DNA from: Henriciella sp.
GTDB taxonomy: Bacteria > Pseudomonadota > Alphaproteobacteria > Caulobacterales > Hyphomonadaceae
Assembly: GCF_029937755.1 (NCBI RefSeq)
Contig: NZ_JAPYPG010000006.1
Location: forward strand, 62,001-126,000
Direction of reading: 5' to 3'
DNA length: 64,000 nt
In this document: positions 27,607 to 35,565 of the stretch, piece after piece
How positions within the stretch are numbered: position 1 is the first letter of the stretch
How the letters are laid out: each line of letters opens with the position of its first letter
Made by a program: the position numbers and the translations under genes
The notes under the pieces: model-generated
Seen by the model: the letters and a program-made list of their open reading frames with translations, nothing else
Database searches by the model: none
What the model was told of the DNA's origin: nothing

Positions 27607-27732
27607 CTACTTCTTGCGCTGGTCGAAAACGTTCTGCACGCCGGTCTTCACCGACGGATTGGAGGCGTTCGTCTTCGGCTTCTCTTTTTTGGGTTTCCGG
27701 ATTTCGCGGTTCGATTTCTGTTGTTTCGACAT
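27607..27732 (-). CDS. Small basic protein, 41 residues
   Basis: An ATG-to-TAG frame of 41 codons. The peptide starts MSKQQKSNREIRKPKKEKPK and ends VFDQRKK; about one third of it is Lys or Arg and it has no hydrophobic segment. I recall similar short hypothetical proteins opening MSKQQKSNREIKKPK in alphaproteobacterial genomes, which together with its defined 3' hairpin supports a real gene. It may be ribosome- or nucleic-acid-associated, as expected for such a basic peptide, but this is inference. No strong Shine-Dalgarno sequence is visible (GACCCC lies before the ATG). Confidence 0.7.
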   Translation of the reverse strand: MSKQQKSNREIRKPKKEKPKTNASNPSVKTGVQNVFDQRKK

Positions 27733-27920
27733 GGGGTCGGGTCACTTCTGTGGCAGCGCCGGAAAGGCGGTGCTGTTTGCCCCTGTGGGCCGACGAACGG
27801 AATGGTCGTTCAGGCAGGGACAGCGCCGGATGGGCTTTGCGGATTTGGTATGAAGTGAGCCGCAAAAGGCGTGGGGTAGATATCGGGCGCGGCGAAGGGG
27901 AATGCAATGGGGTTAACAGC

Positions 27921-28385
27921 CTAGAAGCCTAGAGGAAGGCTGATTAGGAAGGAAATCAAAGCAATAAAGAGCACAAGGACCGACAGCACCAGAACTCTTG
28001 CGGTCCACTTCAGCAAGACGCTCGATTGACGGCGGTTTTGCCTTTTTCCCAAATAGGCATTTGCAGTCTCAATGTTAGTAACCAGCTCGCTGGTGTCGAG
28101 CACGTATTTTACCCTTTCATCGTGAATTAATCCTGCTTCGTAAGTGGCCCACATGGCTTGGAAGTAAGAAGTCACAAACATCGCCAATGCAGCGACTATA
28201 ACTGCCCATCCAGATATCTCAGCGACGAACCCGTTGATGTTGAGATCTACTGAAAGTGCGATATTTATTACTACTGCTGAGACGCCGGCGCCCAGAAACG
28301 CAAAATTTCGAAGAAATGCCGCGTCTCGCTGATGTCCTTCAGAGACCAGTTGCAGCGCAAGCGATGGGCGGTTTTCAAGCGTCAT
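27921..28385 (-). CDS. Uncharacterised three-helix membrane protein, AT-richer than neighbours
   Basis: From ATG 28385 the protein has 154 residues. Three hydrophobic segments are visible: FAFLGAGVSAVVINIALSVD, VIVAALAMFVTSYFQAMWA and the C-terminal VLVLSVLVLFIALISFLISL. A short cytoplasmic region between them contains VKYVLDTSELVTNIETANAY. Upstream codons in the frame would run into the polA 3' end and are not used. It starts 11 bases after the polA stop. Third positions are often A or T and the local GC is clearly below that of polA, which suggests recent acquisition. I do not recognise a family. Confidence 0.65.
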   Translation of the reverse strand: MTLENRPSLALQLVSEGHQRDAAFLRNFAFLGAGVSAVVINIALSVDLNINGFVAEISGWAVIVAALAMFVTSYFQAMWATYEAGLIHDERVKYVLDTSELVTNIETANAYLGKRQNRRQSSVLLKWTARVLVLSVLVLFIALISFLISLPLGF

Positions 28386-28396
28386 TTTGAACTCCG

Positions 28397-31189
28397 CTAG
28401 TGCGCCTCCGCCCAGCTGCCTGCCGCACGCGCATCTACGTCCAGTGGCACGCTTAGCTGCAGCGCCGGAAGCGGCGCTTTCTGCATCACGGACTGCACCA
28501 GTGCAATCGTGTCTTCCGCCTGATCCTCGGGGCATTCGAAGATCAGTTCGTCGTGGACCTGGAGCAGCATCTTTGCGTCGAGTTTCTTCGCGGCCAGCGC
28601 GTCCGGCATGGCGATCATGGCGCGCTTGATGATGTCGGCGGCGGAGCCCTGGATCGGGGCGTTGATGGCCTGGCGTTCGGCGAAGGCGCGCTGGGCGCCA
28701 TTTTTTGAATTCATCTCCTTCAGGTGCAGCTTCCGGCCGAAGGCCGTCTGCACGTAGAGGTTCTCCTTCGCGAAGTCCTTGGTCTCGTCCATGTATTTCC
28801 GGATGCCCGGGAATTTCTCGAAATAGGCCTTGATATAGTCCGACGCCTCGCCCCGCTCGATGCCGAGCTGGTTGGCCAGCCCGAAGGCGGAAATGCCGTA
28901 GATGATGCCGAAATTGATCGCCTTGGCGCGGCGGCGGACACTCGGGTCCATGCCTTCGATCGGCGTGTCGAACATCTCGCTCGCCGTCATCGCGTGGATG
29001 TCGAGACCATCCTTGAAGGCGTTCTTCAGCGCGTCGATGTCGGCGATATGGGCAAGCAGGCGAAGCTCGATCTGGCTGTAGTCGGCGGAGATGAGGACAT
29101 TGCCCTTCTCGGCGATGAAGGCTTCGCGGATCTTGCGGCCTTCCTCAGTGCGGATCGGGATGTTCTGCAGGTTCGGATCGGTGGAGGAGAGCCGGCCTGT
29201 CTGGGCGCCCGCCATGGAGTAGGAGGTGTGGACGCGGCCCGTCTCCGGATTGATCGCCTCCTGCAGGGCTTCTGTGTAGGTTGAGCGAAGCTTCGAGAGC
29301 ATCCGCCAGTCGAGAATGATCTTCGGCAGCTCATGGCCCTGGGCGGCGAGAAATTCGAGCTGGCTTGCATCGGTCGACCACTGGCCGGATTTGGTCTTCT
29401 TGCCGCCGGGCAAGTCCATCTCGCCGAACAGGATCTCTCCGAGCTGCTTGGGCGAGCCCATGTTGAACTCGGTGCCTGCAGCCTTGTAGGCGGCGTCTTC
29501 AAGGCCCGCCATACGCTGCTGGAAATCGGCCGACATGCGCGAGAGATGCTCGCGGTCGACCTTGATGCCCGCGCTTTCCATCGCGGCGAGCACCGGGATG
29601 AGCGGACGGTCGAGCGTCTCGTAGACGGTGGTGACCTTCTCCTTGTGGAGATAGGGCTTCAGATACTGCCAGAGCCGCAGCGTCACATCGGCATCCTCGG
29701 CGGCGTATTCGGTGGCCTTGTCGAGGGGCACGCGGTCGAAGGTGATCTGTGACTTGCCGGTCCCGCACACCTCCTTGAAGGGGATGGGCGAGTGATGGAA
29801 GTAGCGCTCCGACAATTCGTCCATGCCGTGGCCGTGCATGCCGGCATGCAGCGCAAACGAGATCAGCATCGTGTCGTCGACCGGGGTGACGTCGATGCCG
29901 TTGCGCTTGAAAACGGTCAGGTCGTATTTGAAGTTCTGGCCGACTTTCAGGACGGACGGGTCTTCGAGCAGGGGCTTCAGCGCATCGAGCGCGTCCTGCT
30001 TGCGGATCTGGCGCGGCGGGTCGGCATCGAAGAAGTCGTCGCCGCCGGAATGGTCCGGATCGATATGGCCGAGCGGGATGTAGCAGGCCTCATTGGGCGC
30101 CAGTGCGATGGAGATGCCGACGAGGTCACAGGTCTGGCAGTCGAGGCTGGAGGTCTCGGTATCGACACCGATGACGCCAGCGATGTGGGCGCGTGCGATC
30201 CATTCTTCGAGCGTCTTGAAATCGCGGATGCAGACATAGCTGTCCGCATCGAACCCGATATCGCCGGCGGTAGTTTCCTCGATGACGCCTTCGGCCTCGA
30301 ATGTCTCGCGCACGCGGCGCGTAATCGTGCGGAATTCCATCTTTTCGAGGAAGTCGATCAGCATTGTCGGGTCGGGGTCGCAGACAGCGAGGTCTTCGAG
30401 CGTCACCTCGACAGGCACATTGTCGTCGAGCCTGACCAGCTGTTTCGAAATACGCACCTGGTCGGCGAAGTCGATCAGGGTCTGGCGGCGCTTCGGCTGC
30501 TTGATCTCTTCGGCGCGTTCGAGAAGGGTTTCGACGCTGCCATACTCTTCGAGCAGCTGGGCGGCGGTCTTCACGCCGATGCCAGGCGCGCCCGGAACAT
30601 TGTCGGTGGAGTCGCCGGCCAGTGACTGGACATCGACGACCAGCTCCGGCCCGACGCCGAACTTTTCGTAAACCGCCTCGATCCCGAGATGCTTGTTCTT
30701 CATCGTGTCGAGCATGGTGATCTTCTCGGTCACCAGCTGCATCAGGTCCTTGTCGGAGGAGACGATGGTGACGCGCGCGCCCTTCGCCTCGGCCTGGCGG
30801 GCATAGGTGGCGATCAGGTCGTCAGCCTCATAGCCCTCGAGTTCAAGCGCGTGGCAGGCAAAGGCGATGGAGGCTTCCCGTACCAGCGGAAATTGCGGGC
30901 GCAGGTCTTCCGGCGGCTCGTCGCGATTGGCCTTGTATTCGGCATAGAGATCGTTGCGGAAGGTGTAGCTGCCCTTGTCGAAGACGCAGGCGAAATGGGT
31001 CGGGCGTTCATCGCCCTTCAGCTCTTCCAGAAGCTTCCAGAGCATGTTGCAGAAGCCTGACACCGCGCCGACGGGCAGGCCGTCGGAGGCCCGCGTCAGC
31101 GGCGGCAGGGCATGATAGGCGCGGAAGATATAGGCGCTCGCATCGATGAGGTAGAGATGGCTGTCTTCCGTGATGGGCGCTGTGGGCAT
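28397..31189 (-). CDS. polA: DNA polymerase I
   Basis: A 930-residue three-domain enzyme. The N-terminal 5'-3' exonuclease has YLIDASAYIFRAYHALPP, then VFDKGSYTFRNDLYAEYKANR, YEADDLIATYA and GDSTDNVPGAPGIGVKTA. The 3'-5' exonuclease is intact (IGVDTETSSLD, then FKYDLTVF). The polymerase motifs A (LISADYSQIELRLLAHI), B (RRRAKAINFGIIYGISAFGL) and C (LLQVHDELIFECP) are all present. It acts in Okazaki fragment processing and repair. It ends 11 bases before the small membrane gene on the same strand. Confidence 0.97.
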   Translation of the reverse strand: MPTAPITEDSHLYLIDASAYIFRAYHALPPLTRASDGLPVGAVSGFCNMLWKLLEELKGDERPTHFACVFDKGSYTFRNDLYAEYKANRDEPPEDLRPQFPLVREASIAFACHALELEGYEADDLIATYARQAEAKGARVTIVSSDKDLMQLVTEKITMLDTMKNKHLGIEAVYEKFGVGPELVVDVQSLAGDSTDNVPGAPGIGVKTAAQLLEEYGSVETLLERAEEIKQPKRRQTLIDFADQVRISKQLVRLDDNVPVEVTLEDLAVCDPDPTMLIDFLEKMEFRTITRRVRETFEAEGVIEETTAGDIGFDADSYVCIRDFKTLEEWIARAHIAGVIGVDTETSSLDCQTCDLVGISIALAPNEACYIPLGHIDPDHSGGDDFFDADPPRQIRKQDALDALKPLLEDPSVLKVGQNFKYDLTVFKRNGIDVTPVDDTMLISFALHAGMHGHGMDELSERYFHHSPIPFKEVCGTGKSQITFDRVPLDKATEYAAEDADVTLRLWQYLKPYLHKEKVTTVYETLDRPLIPVLAAMESAGIKVDREHLSRMSADFQQRMAGLEDAAYKAAGTEFNMGSPKQLGEILFGEMDLPGGKKTKSGQWSTDASQLEFLAAQGHELPKIILDWRMLSKLRSTYTEALQEAINPETGRVHTSYSMAGAQTGRLSSTDPNLQNIPIRTEEGRKIREAFIAEKGNVLISADYSQIELRLLAHIADIDALKNAFKDGLDIHAMTASEMFDTPIEGMDPSVRRRAKAINFGIIYGISAFGLANQLGIERGEASDYIKAYFEKFPGIRKYMDETKDFAKENLYVQTAFGRKLHLKEMNSKNGAQRAFAERQAINAPIQGSAADIIKRAMIAMPDALAAKKLDAKMLLQVHDELIFECPEDQAEDTIALVQSVMQKAPLPALQLSVPLDVDARAAGSWAEAH

Positions 31190-31263
31190 GGGTGATTCCT
31201 CGCTGGCTACCGCTCATTTAGCGGCGCAAGCAGCGCAGGTCACGCCTTCAGGTAAGAGAGGCT

Positions 31264-31830
31264 TCAGTACTCCTGGCGACTGGTGCGGTCCTGGCTCATC
31301 GCATCGGGCGCGCGGATGCCTTCATAGATACGCTTGTTCTCGCGATCATCCTTGGGTGCCCGTAGCGAGGCGACGCGCAGCTCGGCATGGTTTTCCTCGC
31401 GATAGTCCTGGCTGAGATCGATGATGACGTCGCTGAATTCCTTGAAGCTCACCCGGCGGTCGAGATTCGGGTCGAAACGGACTGGGTTGGCGAGCGAGTC
31501 GTCGCGTGTGGGCAGGCCGCCCGCCCATTTCTGCTGTTCGATCGCCGTCAGCGTACCATCATTATTGCCGTCGGCCTCGAGAAAGGCGCGTTCGATTCCG
31601 GCATCAAGTTCGCCCCTCGAAATGCGGCCATCTTCATTGGCATCGAATGAGGCGAGCAATCCGCCCCCCGGCTTGAGCCGTTCGGTCTTGAGTTTCGACT
31701 TGTCGCTGTCCGACTTCACTTCGCCGGACCCGGGCAGCCGGACGAGGGCATCGTCTTCAGCATCGGCTGTCGCTGTCGGGACGGCAAAGGCGATGAGCGC
31801 AACAGAGAGCGCGGCAATCGAGCGGATCAT
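31264..31830 (-). CDS. Exported EF-hand calcium-binding protein
   Basis: A 188-residue protein with a cleavable signal (MIRSIAALSVALIAFAVPTA). It carries at least three EF-hand-like loops: DANEDGRISRGE, DGNNDGTLTAIE and DPNLDRRVSFKEF, each with Asp/Asn at positions 1, 3 and 5 and Glu at 12 or close to it. Periplasmic EF-hand proteins of this kind are common in Caulobacterales and Sphingomonadales and are assumed to bind Ca2+; no enzymatic part is visible. It is divergent from the tail-collar gene across a 176-base gap. Confidence 0.85.
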   Translation of the reverse strand: MIRSIAALSVALIAFAVPTATADAEDDALVRLPGSGEVKSDSDKSKLKTERLKPGGGLLASFDANEDGRISRGELDAGIERAFLEADGNNDGTLTAIEQQKWAGGLPTRDDSLANPVRFDPNLDRRVSFKEFSDVIIDLSQDYREENHAELRVASLRAPKDDRENKRIYEGIRAPDAMSQDRTSRQEY

Positions 31831-32006
31831 GAGACCTCCTGGTCACTTCCGTAAACTATTACTATAAGTCCGTGTTGCCTGAATACCACATGACTAATCA
31901 GTGAGATCCCGAAAAATTACGTTCGCGTTTCTGATGACGCCTGTGGCTGGCCGGGCTAGCCTGCCGGTGTTCCAGACAGGCTGGATGAAAAGGGAGGACA
32001 CCCATC

Positions 32007-32618
32007 ATGACAGGTAAGTATGCGCTGGCAGCTATGGCTGCTGCAGGACTGGCCACCGCGCAGGCGCCCACGGCAGCCGCCGGGCCTGACCCCTATATCG
32101 GCGAGGTGGCGATCTATCCGTATACGTTCTGCCCCCGGAGCTGGGTACCGGCGAATGGCCAGTTGCTGGCGATCAACCAGTATCAGGCGCTCTTCTCGCT
32201 CTATGGCACCACGTTTGGCGGTGATGGCCGAACCACGTTCGCCCTGCCTGATCTTCGCGGACGCGTGGTGGTTGGTGTCGGGCAGGGGCAGGGCCTGACG
32301 GATCACCGGCAGGGCGCGAGATTCGGCGCCGAGCAGACCACGCTCAGCGTCGCCAACCTGCCGGCCCATGCGCACGGTGCCAGCGTCATGGCGAGCACCG
32401 CAGCACCGGATGCCAGGTCCCCGGCTGGTAACGCGCCAGCGGATTTCACATCCACGGACGTCGATGCCTATACGGCGGGGGCCCCAGATGCGCCCATGGT
32501 CGAAGGCACGGTCTCGGTGGAGGAGACGGGGGGCGGACAGCCCTTCGCGGCCCACCAGCCCTCGCTGGCGCTGCAATACTGTGTGGCCACGCAAGGCATC
32601 TATCCTTCGCGCAACTGA
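32007..32618 (+). CDS. Secreted tail-collar (microcystin-dependent protein-like) domain protein
   Basis: A 203-residue protein with a signal peptide (KYALAAMAAAGLATAQAPTA). A phage tail-collar domain follows: GEVAIYPYTFCPRSWVPANG, then QYQALFSLYGTTFGGDG, FALPDLRGRVVVGVGQG and LPAHAHGASV. The C-terminal LALQYCVATQGIYPSRN matches the usual end of MdpB-type proteins. No other phage gene is nearby, so this is a stand-alone exported member rather than prophage. GGGAGGACACC precedes ATG 32007. A good terminator follows. Confidence 0.9.
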   Translation: MTGKYALAAMAAAGLATAQAPTAAAGPDPYIGEVAIYPYTFCPRSWVPANGQLLAINQYQALFSLYGTTFGGDGRTTFALPDLRGRVVVGVGQGQGLTDHRQGARFGAEQTTLSVANLPAHAHGASVMASTAAPDARSPAGNAPADFTSTDVDAYTAGAPDAPMVEGTVSVEETGGGQPFAAHQPSLALQYCVATQGIYPSRN

Positions 32619-32643
32619 CCGGTCTTATCCGTGACGGCAACAG

Positions 32644-32673
32644 AGCCTGCCAGTGTGATCTGGCAGGCTTTTT
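32644..32673 (+). terminator. Rho-independent terminator after the tail-collar gene
   Basis: AGCCTGCCAG, loop TGTGAT, CTGGCAGGCT, then TTTTC. It has a perfect 10-bp GC-rich stem with a T tract, 26 bases after the stop at 32618. Confidence 0.9.
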
Positions 32674-32739
32674 CACTTAGGCGCTGACAAACCCGCCCCT
32701 CTCCCTTGCTTTCGGGCAAAGCCTTCGTTAGATCGCTCA

Positions 32740-32755
32740 TATAAACGTATAAAGG
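32740..32755 (+). promoter_or_regulatory. TATAAA direct repeat upstream of ahcY
   Basis: TATAAACG-TATAAAGG: two TATAAA units in tandem with an 8-base period, 10 bases before the ahcY ATG. The second unit contains the AAAGG that may serve as ribosome-binding site. It could be a regulator half-site pair or part of the promoter; the evidence is weak. Confidence 0.25.
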
Positions 32756-32764
32756 ATCATTGAT

Positions 32765-34159
32765 ATGTCGAATGATTACGCTGTAGCGGACATCTCCCAG
32801 GCCGAGTATGGCCGCAAGGAAATCGCCATCGCAGAAACCGAAATGCCGGGCCTCATGGCTGCCCGCGAGGAGTATGGCTCAGACCAGCCGCTGAAGGGTG
32901 CTCGCATTGCCGGGTCGCTCCACATGACGATCCAGACGGCTGTGCTGATCCAGACGCTGGAAGCGCTGGGCGCCGAAGTGCGCTGGGCAAGCTGCAACAT
33001 CTACTCCACGCAGGACCATGCGGCTGCCGCGATCGCGGATGCTGGCACTCCGGTCTTCGCTCACAAGGGCGAGACGCTCGATGAGTACTGGCAGTTCTGC
33101 GACAAGATCTTCCAGTGGCCGGACGGCAAGATGATCAACCTCATCCTCGATGATGGCGGCGACGCGACCATGTACATCATTCTTGGCGAGAAGGCCGAGA
33201 AGGACCCGTCCCTGCTCGAAAATCCGGGATCCGAGGAAGAAGTCGCACTGTTCAAGCAGATCAAGAAGCGCATCGCCGAGACGCCAGGCTGGTTTGCCAA
33301 GGTGAAGGCCGAGATCAAGGGCGTTTCGGAAGAGACTACCACGGGTGTGAACCGCCTTTATCAACTGGCCAAGAAAGGCGAGCTGCCTTTCCCCGCCATC
33401 AACGTCAACGACTCGGTGACCAAGTCGAAGTTCGACAACAAGTATGGCTGCCGCGAGAGCCTCGTCGATGCGATCCGCCGCGGGACCGACGTGATGATGG
33501 CCGGCAAGACCGCCTTCGTCGCCGGTTATGGTGATGTCGGCAAAGGCTCTGCCGCGTCGCTGGCCGGCGCCGGTGCCCGCGTCACGGTTTCGGAAGTCGA
33601 TCCGATCTGCGCCCTGCAAGCCTCGATGGATGGCTTTGATGTCCAGACGCTCGACGATACCGTTGGCGCCGCAGACATCTTCGTCACCGCGACCGGCAAC
33701 AAGGACATCATCACCGTCGATCACATGCGGGCGATGAAGGACATGGCAATCGTCTGTAACATCGGTCACTTCGACAATGAGATCCAGGTCGAGGCACTGA
33801 AGAACTTCGAGTGGACCAACATCAAGCCGCAGGTCGACATGATCACCTTCCCGGATGGCAAGCGGATCATCCTGCTGTCCGAAGGCCGTCTCGTGAACCT
33901 CGGCAATGCGACGGGCCACCCGTCCTTCGTGATGTCGGCGTCCTTCACCAACCAGACGCTGGCGCAGATCGCACTTCACAAGAACAAGGGCGAGTACAAG
34001 AACGACGTCTACACGCTGCCGAAGCATCTCGACGAGAAGGTGGCACGCCTGCATCTCAACAAGCTGAATGTCGGCCTTACCGAGCTTAGCCATGAGCAGG
34101 CCGACTATATCGGCGTCACGCCGTCCGGTCCCTACAAGCCGGAGCATTACCGCTACTAG
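32765..34159 (+). CDS. ahcY: Adenosylhomocysteinase
   Basis: A 464-residue S-adenosylhomocysteine hydrolase that splits SAH to adenosine and homocysteine in the methyl cycle. Visible blocks are [18 protein letters not shown], then [52 protein letters not shown] (catalytic region), [20 protein letters not shown], the NAD site [25 protein letters not shown] and the C-terminal [10 protein letters not shown] that reaches into the neighbouring subunit. The 40-residue insert typical of bacterial SahH is present ([20 protein letters not shown]). A strong terminator follows. Confidence 0.97.
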   Translation: MSNDYAVADISQAEYGRKEIAIAETEMPGLMAAREEYGSDQPLKGARIAGSLHMTIQTAVLIQTLEALGAEVRWASCNIYSTQDHAAAAIADAGTPVFAHKGETLDEYWQFCDKIFQWPDGKMINLILDDGGDATMYIILGEKAEKDPSLLENPGSEEEVALFKQIKKRIAETPGWFAKVKAEIKGVSEETTTGVNRLYQLAKKGELPFPAINVNDSVTKSKFDNKYGCRESLVDAIRRGTDVMMAGKTAFVAGYGDVGKGSAASLAGAGARVTVSEVDPICALQASMDGFDVQTLDDTVGAADIFVTATGNKDIITVDHMRAMKDMAIVCNIGHFDNEIQVEALKNFEWTNIKPQVDMITFPDGKRIILLSEGRLVNLGNATGHPSFVMSASFTNQTLAQIALHKNKGEYKNDVYTLPKHLDEKVARLHLNKLNVGLTELSHEQADYIGVTPSGPYKPEHYRY

Positions 34160-34182
34160 GCGGCTGCCATATAGGTCATTGG

Positions 34183-34215
34183 AAGAGGCGCTGGAGATGT
34201 CCGGCGCCTCTTTTC
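34183..34215 (+). terminator. Rho-independent terminator after ahcY
   Basis: AAGAGGCGCTGG pairs with CCGGCGCCTCTT (one T-G pair) across the loop AGATGT and ends in TTTT. It lies 24 bases past the ahcY stop and separates it from the beta-helix gene. Confidence 0.9.
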
Positions 34216-34302
34216 GTTTGGGTGTCTCTTTCCCGCTCTTGCGGAGACTCCAGAAAAAAGTGACACTCCCGTCAGATAAGAAGGACGGGAGGCCTTTCTG
34301 CA

Positions 34303-35565
34303 ATGCGTATCATGATCACGACCGTTGCGAGTGCGGCACTGCTTGCCGCTTGCGGTGGACCCGAAGAGTCCAGCAGCGAAGCGCTTGAAGACACGGCGCC
34401 CGGGGAAACCAGCGTGACGACGCCAGGTACGCTCGAAGCCGGGGAGGATTTCCCGGCCCGGCTCCAGACGGCCCTCATCGAAGCCGAGGAAGGCGCGACC
34501 ATCGCGCTTCCGGCCGGTACCTTCCGGATGAGTGACGGTCTCTCCCTCGACGTTGACGGCGTCACGATCAGGGGCGCGGGGCAGGGCGAGACAATTCTCG
34601 ATTTCTCGGGCCAGCGTGGCTCTGGCGAGGGACTGCTCGTCACTTCTGATGATGTCACGCTCGAGGGGTTCACCATCCAGGAAACAAAGGGCGACGGCAT
34701 CAAGTCGAAGGACGCCGACCGCATCATCTACCGCGACCTCACTGTCGAGTGGCTGGGCGAGCCGGATGAAGAGAATGGGGCCTATGGGGTCTATCCAGTG
34801 GAAAGCACGGATGTTCTGGTCGAGCGCGTTACCGTTCGCGGGGCGTCTGATGCCGGCATTTATGTCGGCCAGTCGGACAACATCATCGTTCGCGACTCAA
34901 AGGCGCATTACAATGTCGCCGGGATTGAGATCGAGAACTCCACGAATGCGGAAGTCTACGATAATGATGTCACCGACAATGCCGGCGGTATTCTCATTTT
35001 CGATCTGCCGGACCTGCCGGTGATGGGCGGCAACTCGACGCGTATCTATGACAACGACATCTACGAGAACAATACGCGCAACTTTGCGCCGCCCGGCAAT
35101 ATCGTCGCTGGCGTGCCGTCCGGCACAGGCGTGATCATCATGGCGAACGACAAGGTCGTGGTGGAGAAGAATACCTTCCGCAACAACCAGACGGCCCAGG
35201 TGGCGATCATCGCCTATAGCGAGCCTTTCACGGATGAGGACTATAATCCGCTGCCGCGCAACATCGTTATTGCCGACAATTCCTACGAGAATGGCGGCTA
35301 CAATCCGCAAGGCGAGCTTGGCGCCTTTGCCCCGCTTCTGGGCGGCAACCTGCCACCGATCGTCTGGGACGGCGTTACCCGTTGGGGCGAGGAGGAGGAC
35401 ACGGATGTGAACCTCGTGATCGATGAAGGTGAGGATATCGGTTTCGTCAATCTCGGCCTGGGCAGTTATCCGATCAACGTGTCGAACGCCGCGCCGAGCG
35501 ACCAGCGTCCGGACTCAGAGCCTTTCGGAGAGCTACAACCGGTGAAGCTCGCCCACGCGGAATGA
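34303..35565 (+). CDS. Parallel beta-helix lipoprotein (TIGR03805-like)
   Basis: A 420-residue lipoprotein (MRIMITTVASAALLAAC, Cys17). After an acidic linker the region from about residue 50 to 330 is a right-handed parallel beta-helix, with coils such as DGVTIRGAGQGETILDFSG, DRIIYRDLTVEW, DNIIVRDSKAHYNVAGIEI and NAEVYDNDVTDNAGGILIF. This is the architecture of TIGR03805 proteins. GGACGGGAGG lies upstream of ATG. The 3' end overlaps the diheme cytochrome start by 4 bases (ATGA), a pairing seen in several marine Proteobacteria. Function is unknown; beta-helices often bind or process polysaccharides, but no catalytic residues are obvious. Confidence 0.88.
   Translation: MRIMITTVASAALLAACGGPEESSSEALEDTAPGETSVTTPGTLEAGEDFPARLQTALIEAEEGATIALPAGTFRMSDGLSLDVDGVTIRGAGQGETILDFSGQRGSGEGLLVTSDDVTLEGFTIQETKGDGIKSKDADRIIYRDLTVEWLGEPDEENGAYGVYPVESTDVLVERVTVRGASDAGIYVGQSDNIIVRDSKAHYNVAGIEIENSTNAEVYDNDVTDNAGGILIFDLPDLPVMGGNSTRIYDNDIYENNTRNFAPPGNIVAGVPSGTGVIIMANDKVVVEKNTFRNNQTAQVAIIAYSEPFTDEDYNPLPRNIVIADNSYENGGYNPQGELGAFAPLLGGNLPPIVWDGVTRWGEEEDTDVNLVIDEGEDIGFVNLGLGSYPINVSNAAPSDQRPDSEPFGELQPVKLAHAE

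Noticed and set aside
32007..32618. A prophage remnant suggested by the tail-collar domain
   Set aside because: No other phage genes, integrase or attachment repeats are nearby, and the protein carries a Sec signal peptide.
32674..32764. A SAM or SAH riboswitch ahead of ahcY
   Set aside because: The leader is short and only a 4-bp TTGC/GCAA hairpin is apparent; it does not fit the known classes.
32879..34303. A 474-codon minus-strand frame opposite ahcY
   Set aside because: It shadows a well-conserved gene; no motif, and its stop codons are suppressed by ahcY codon use.
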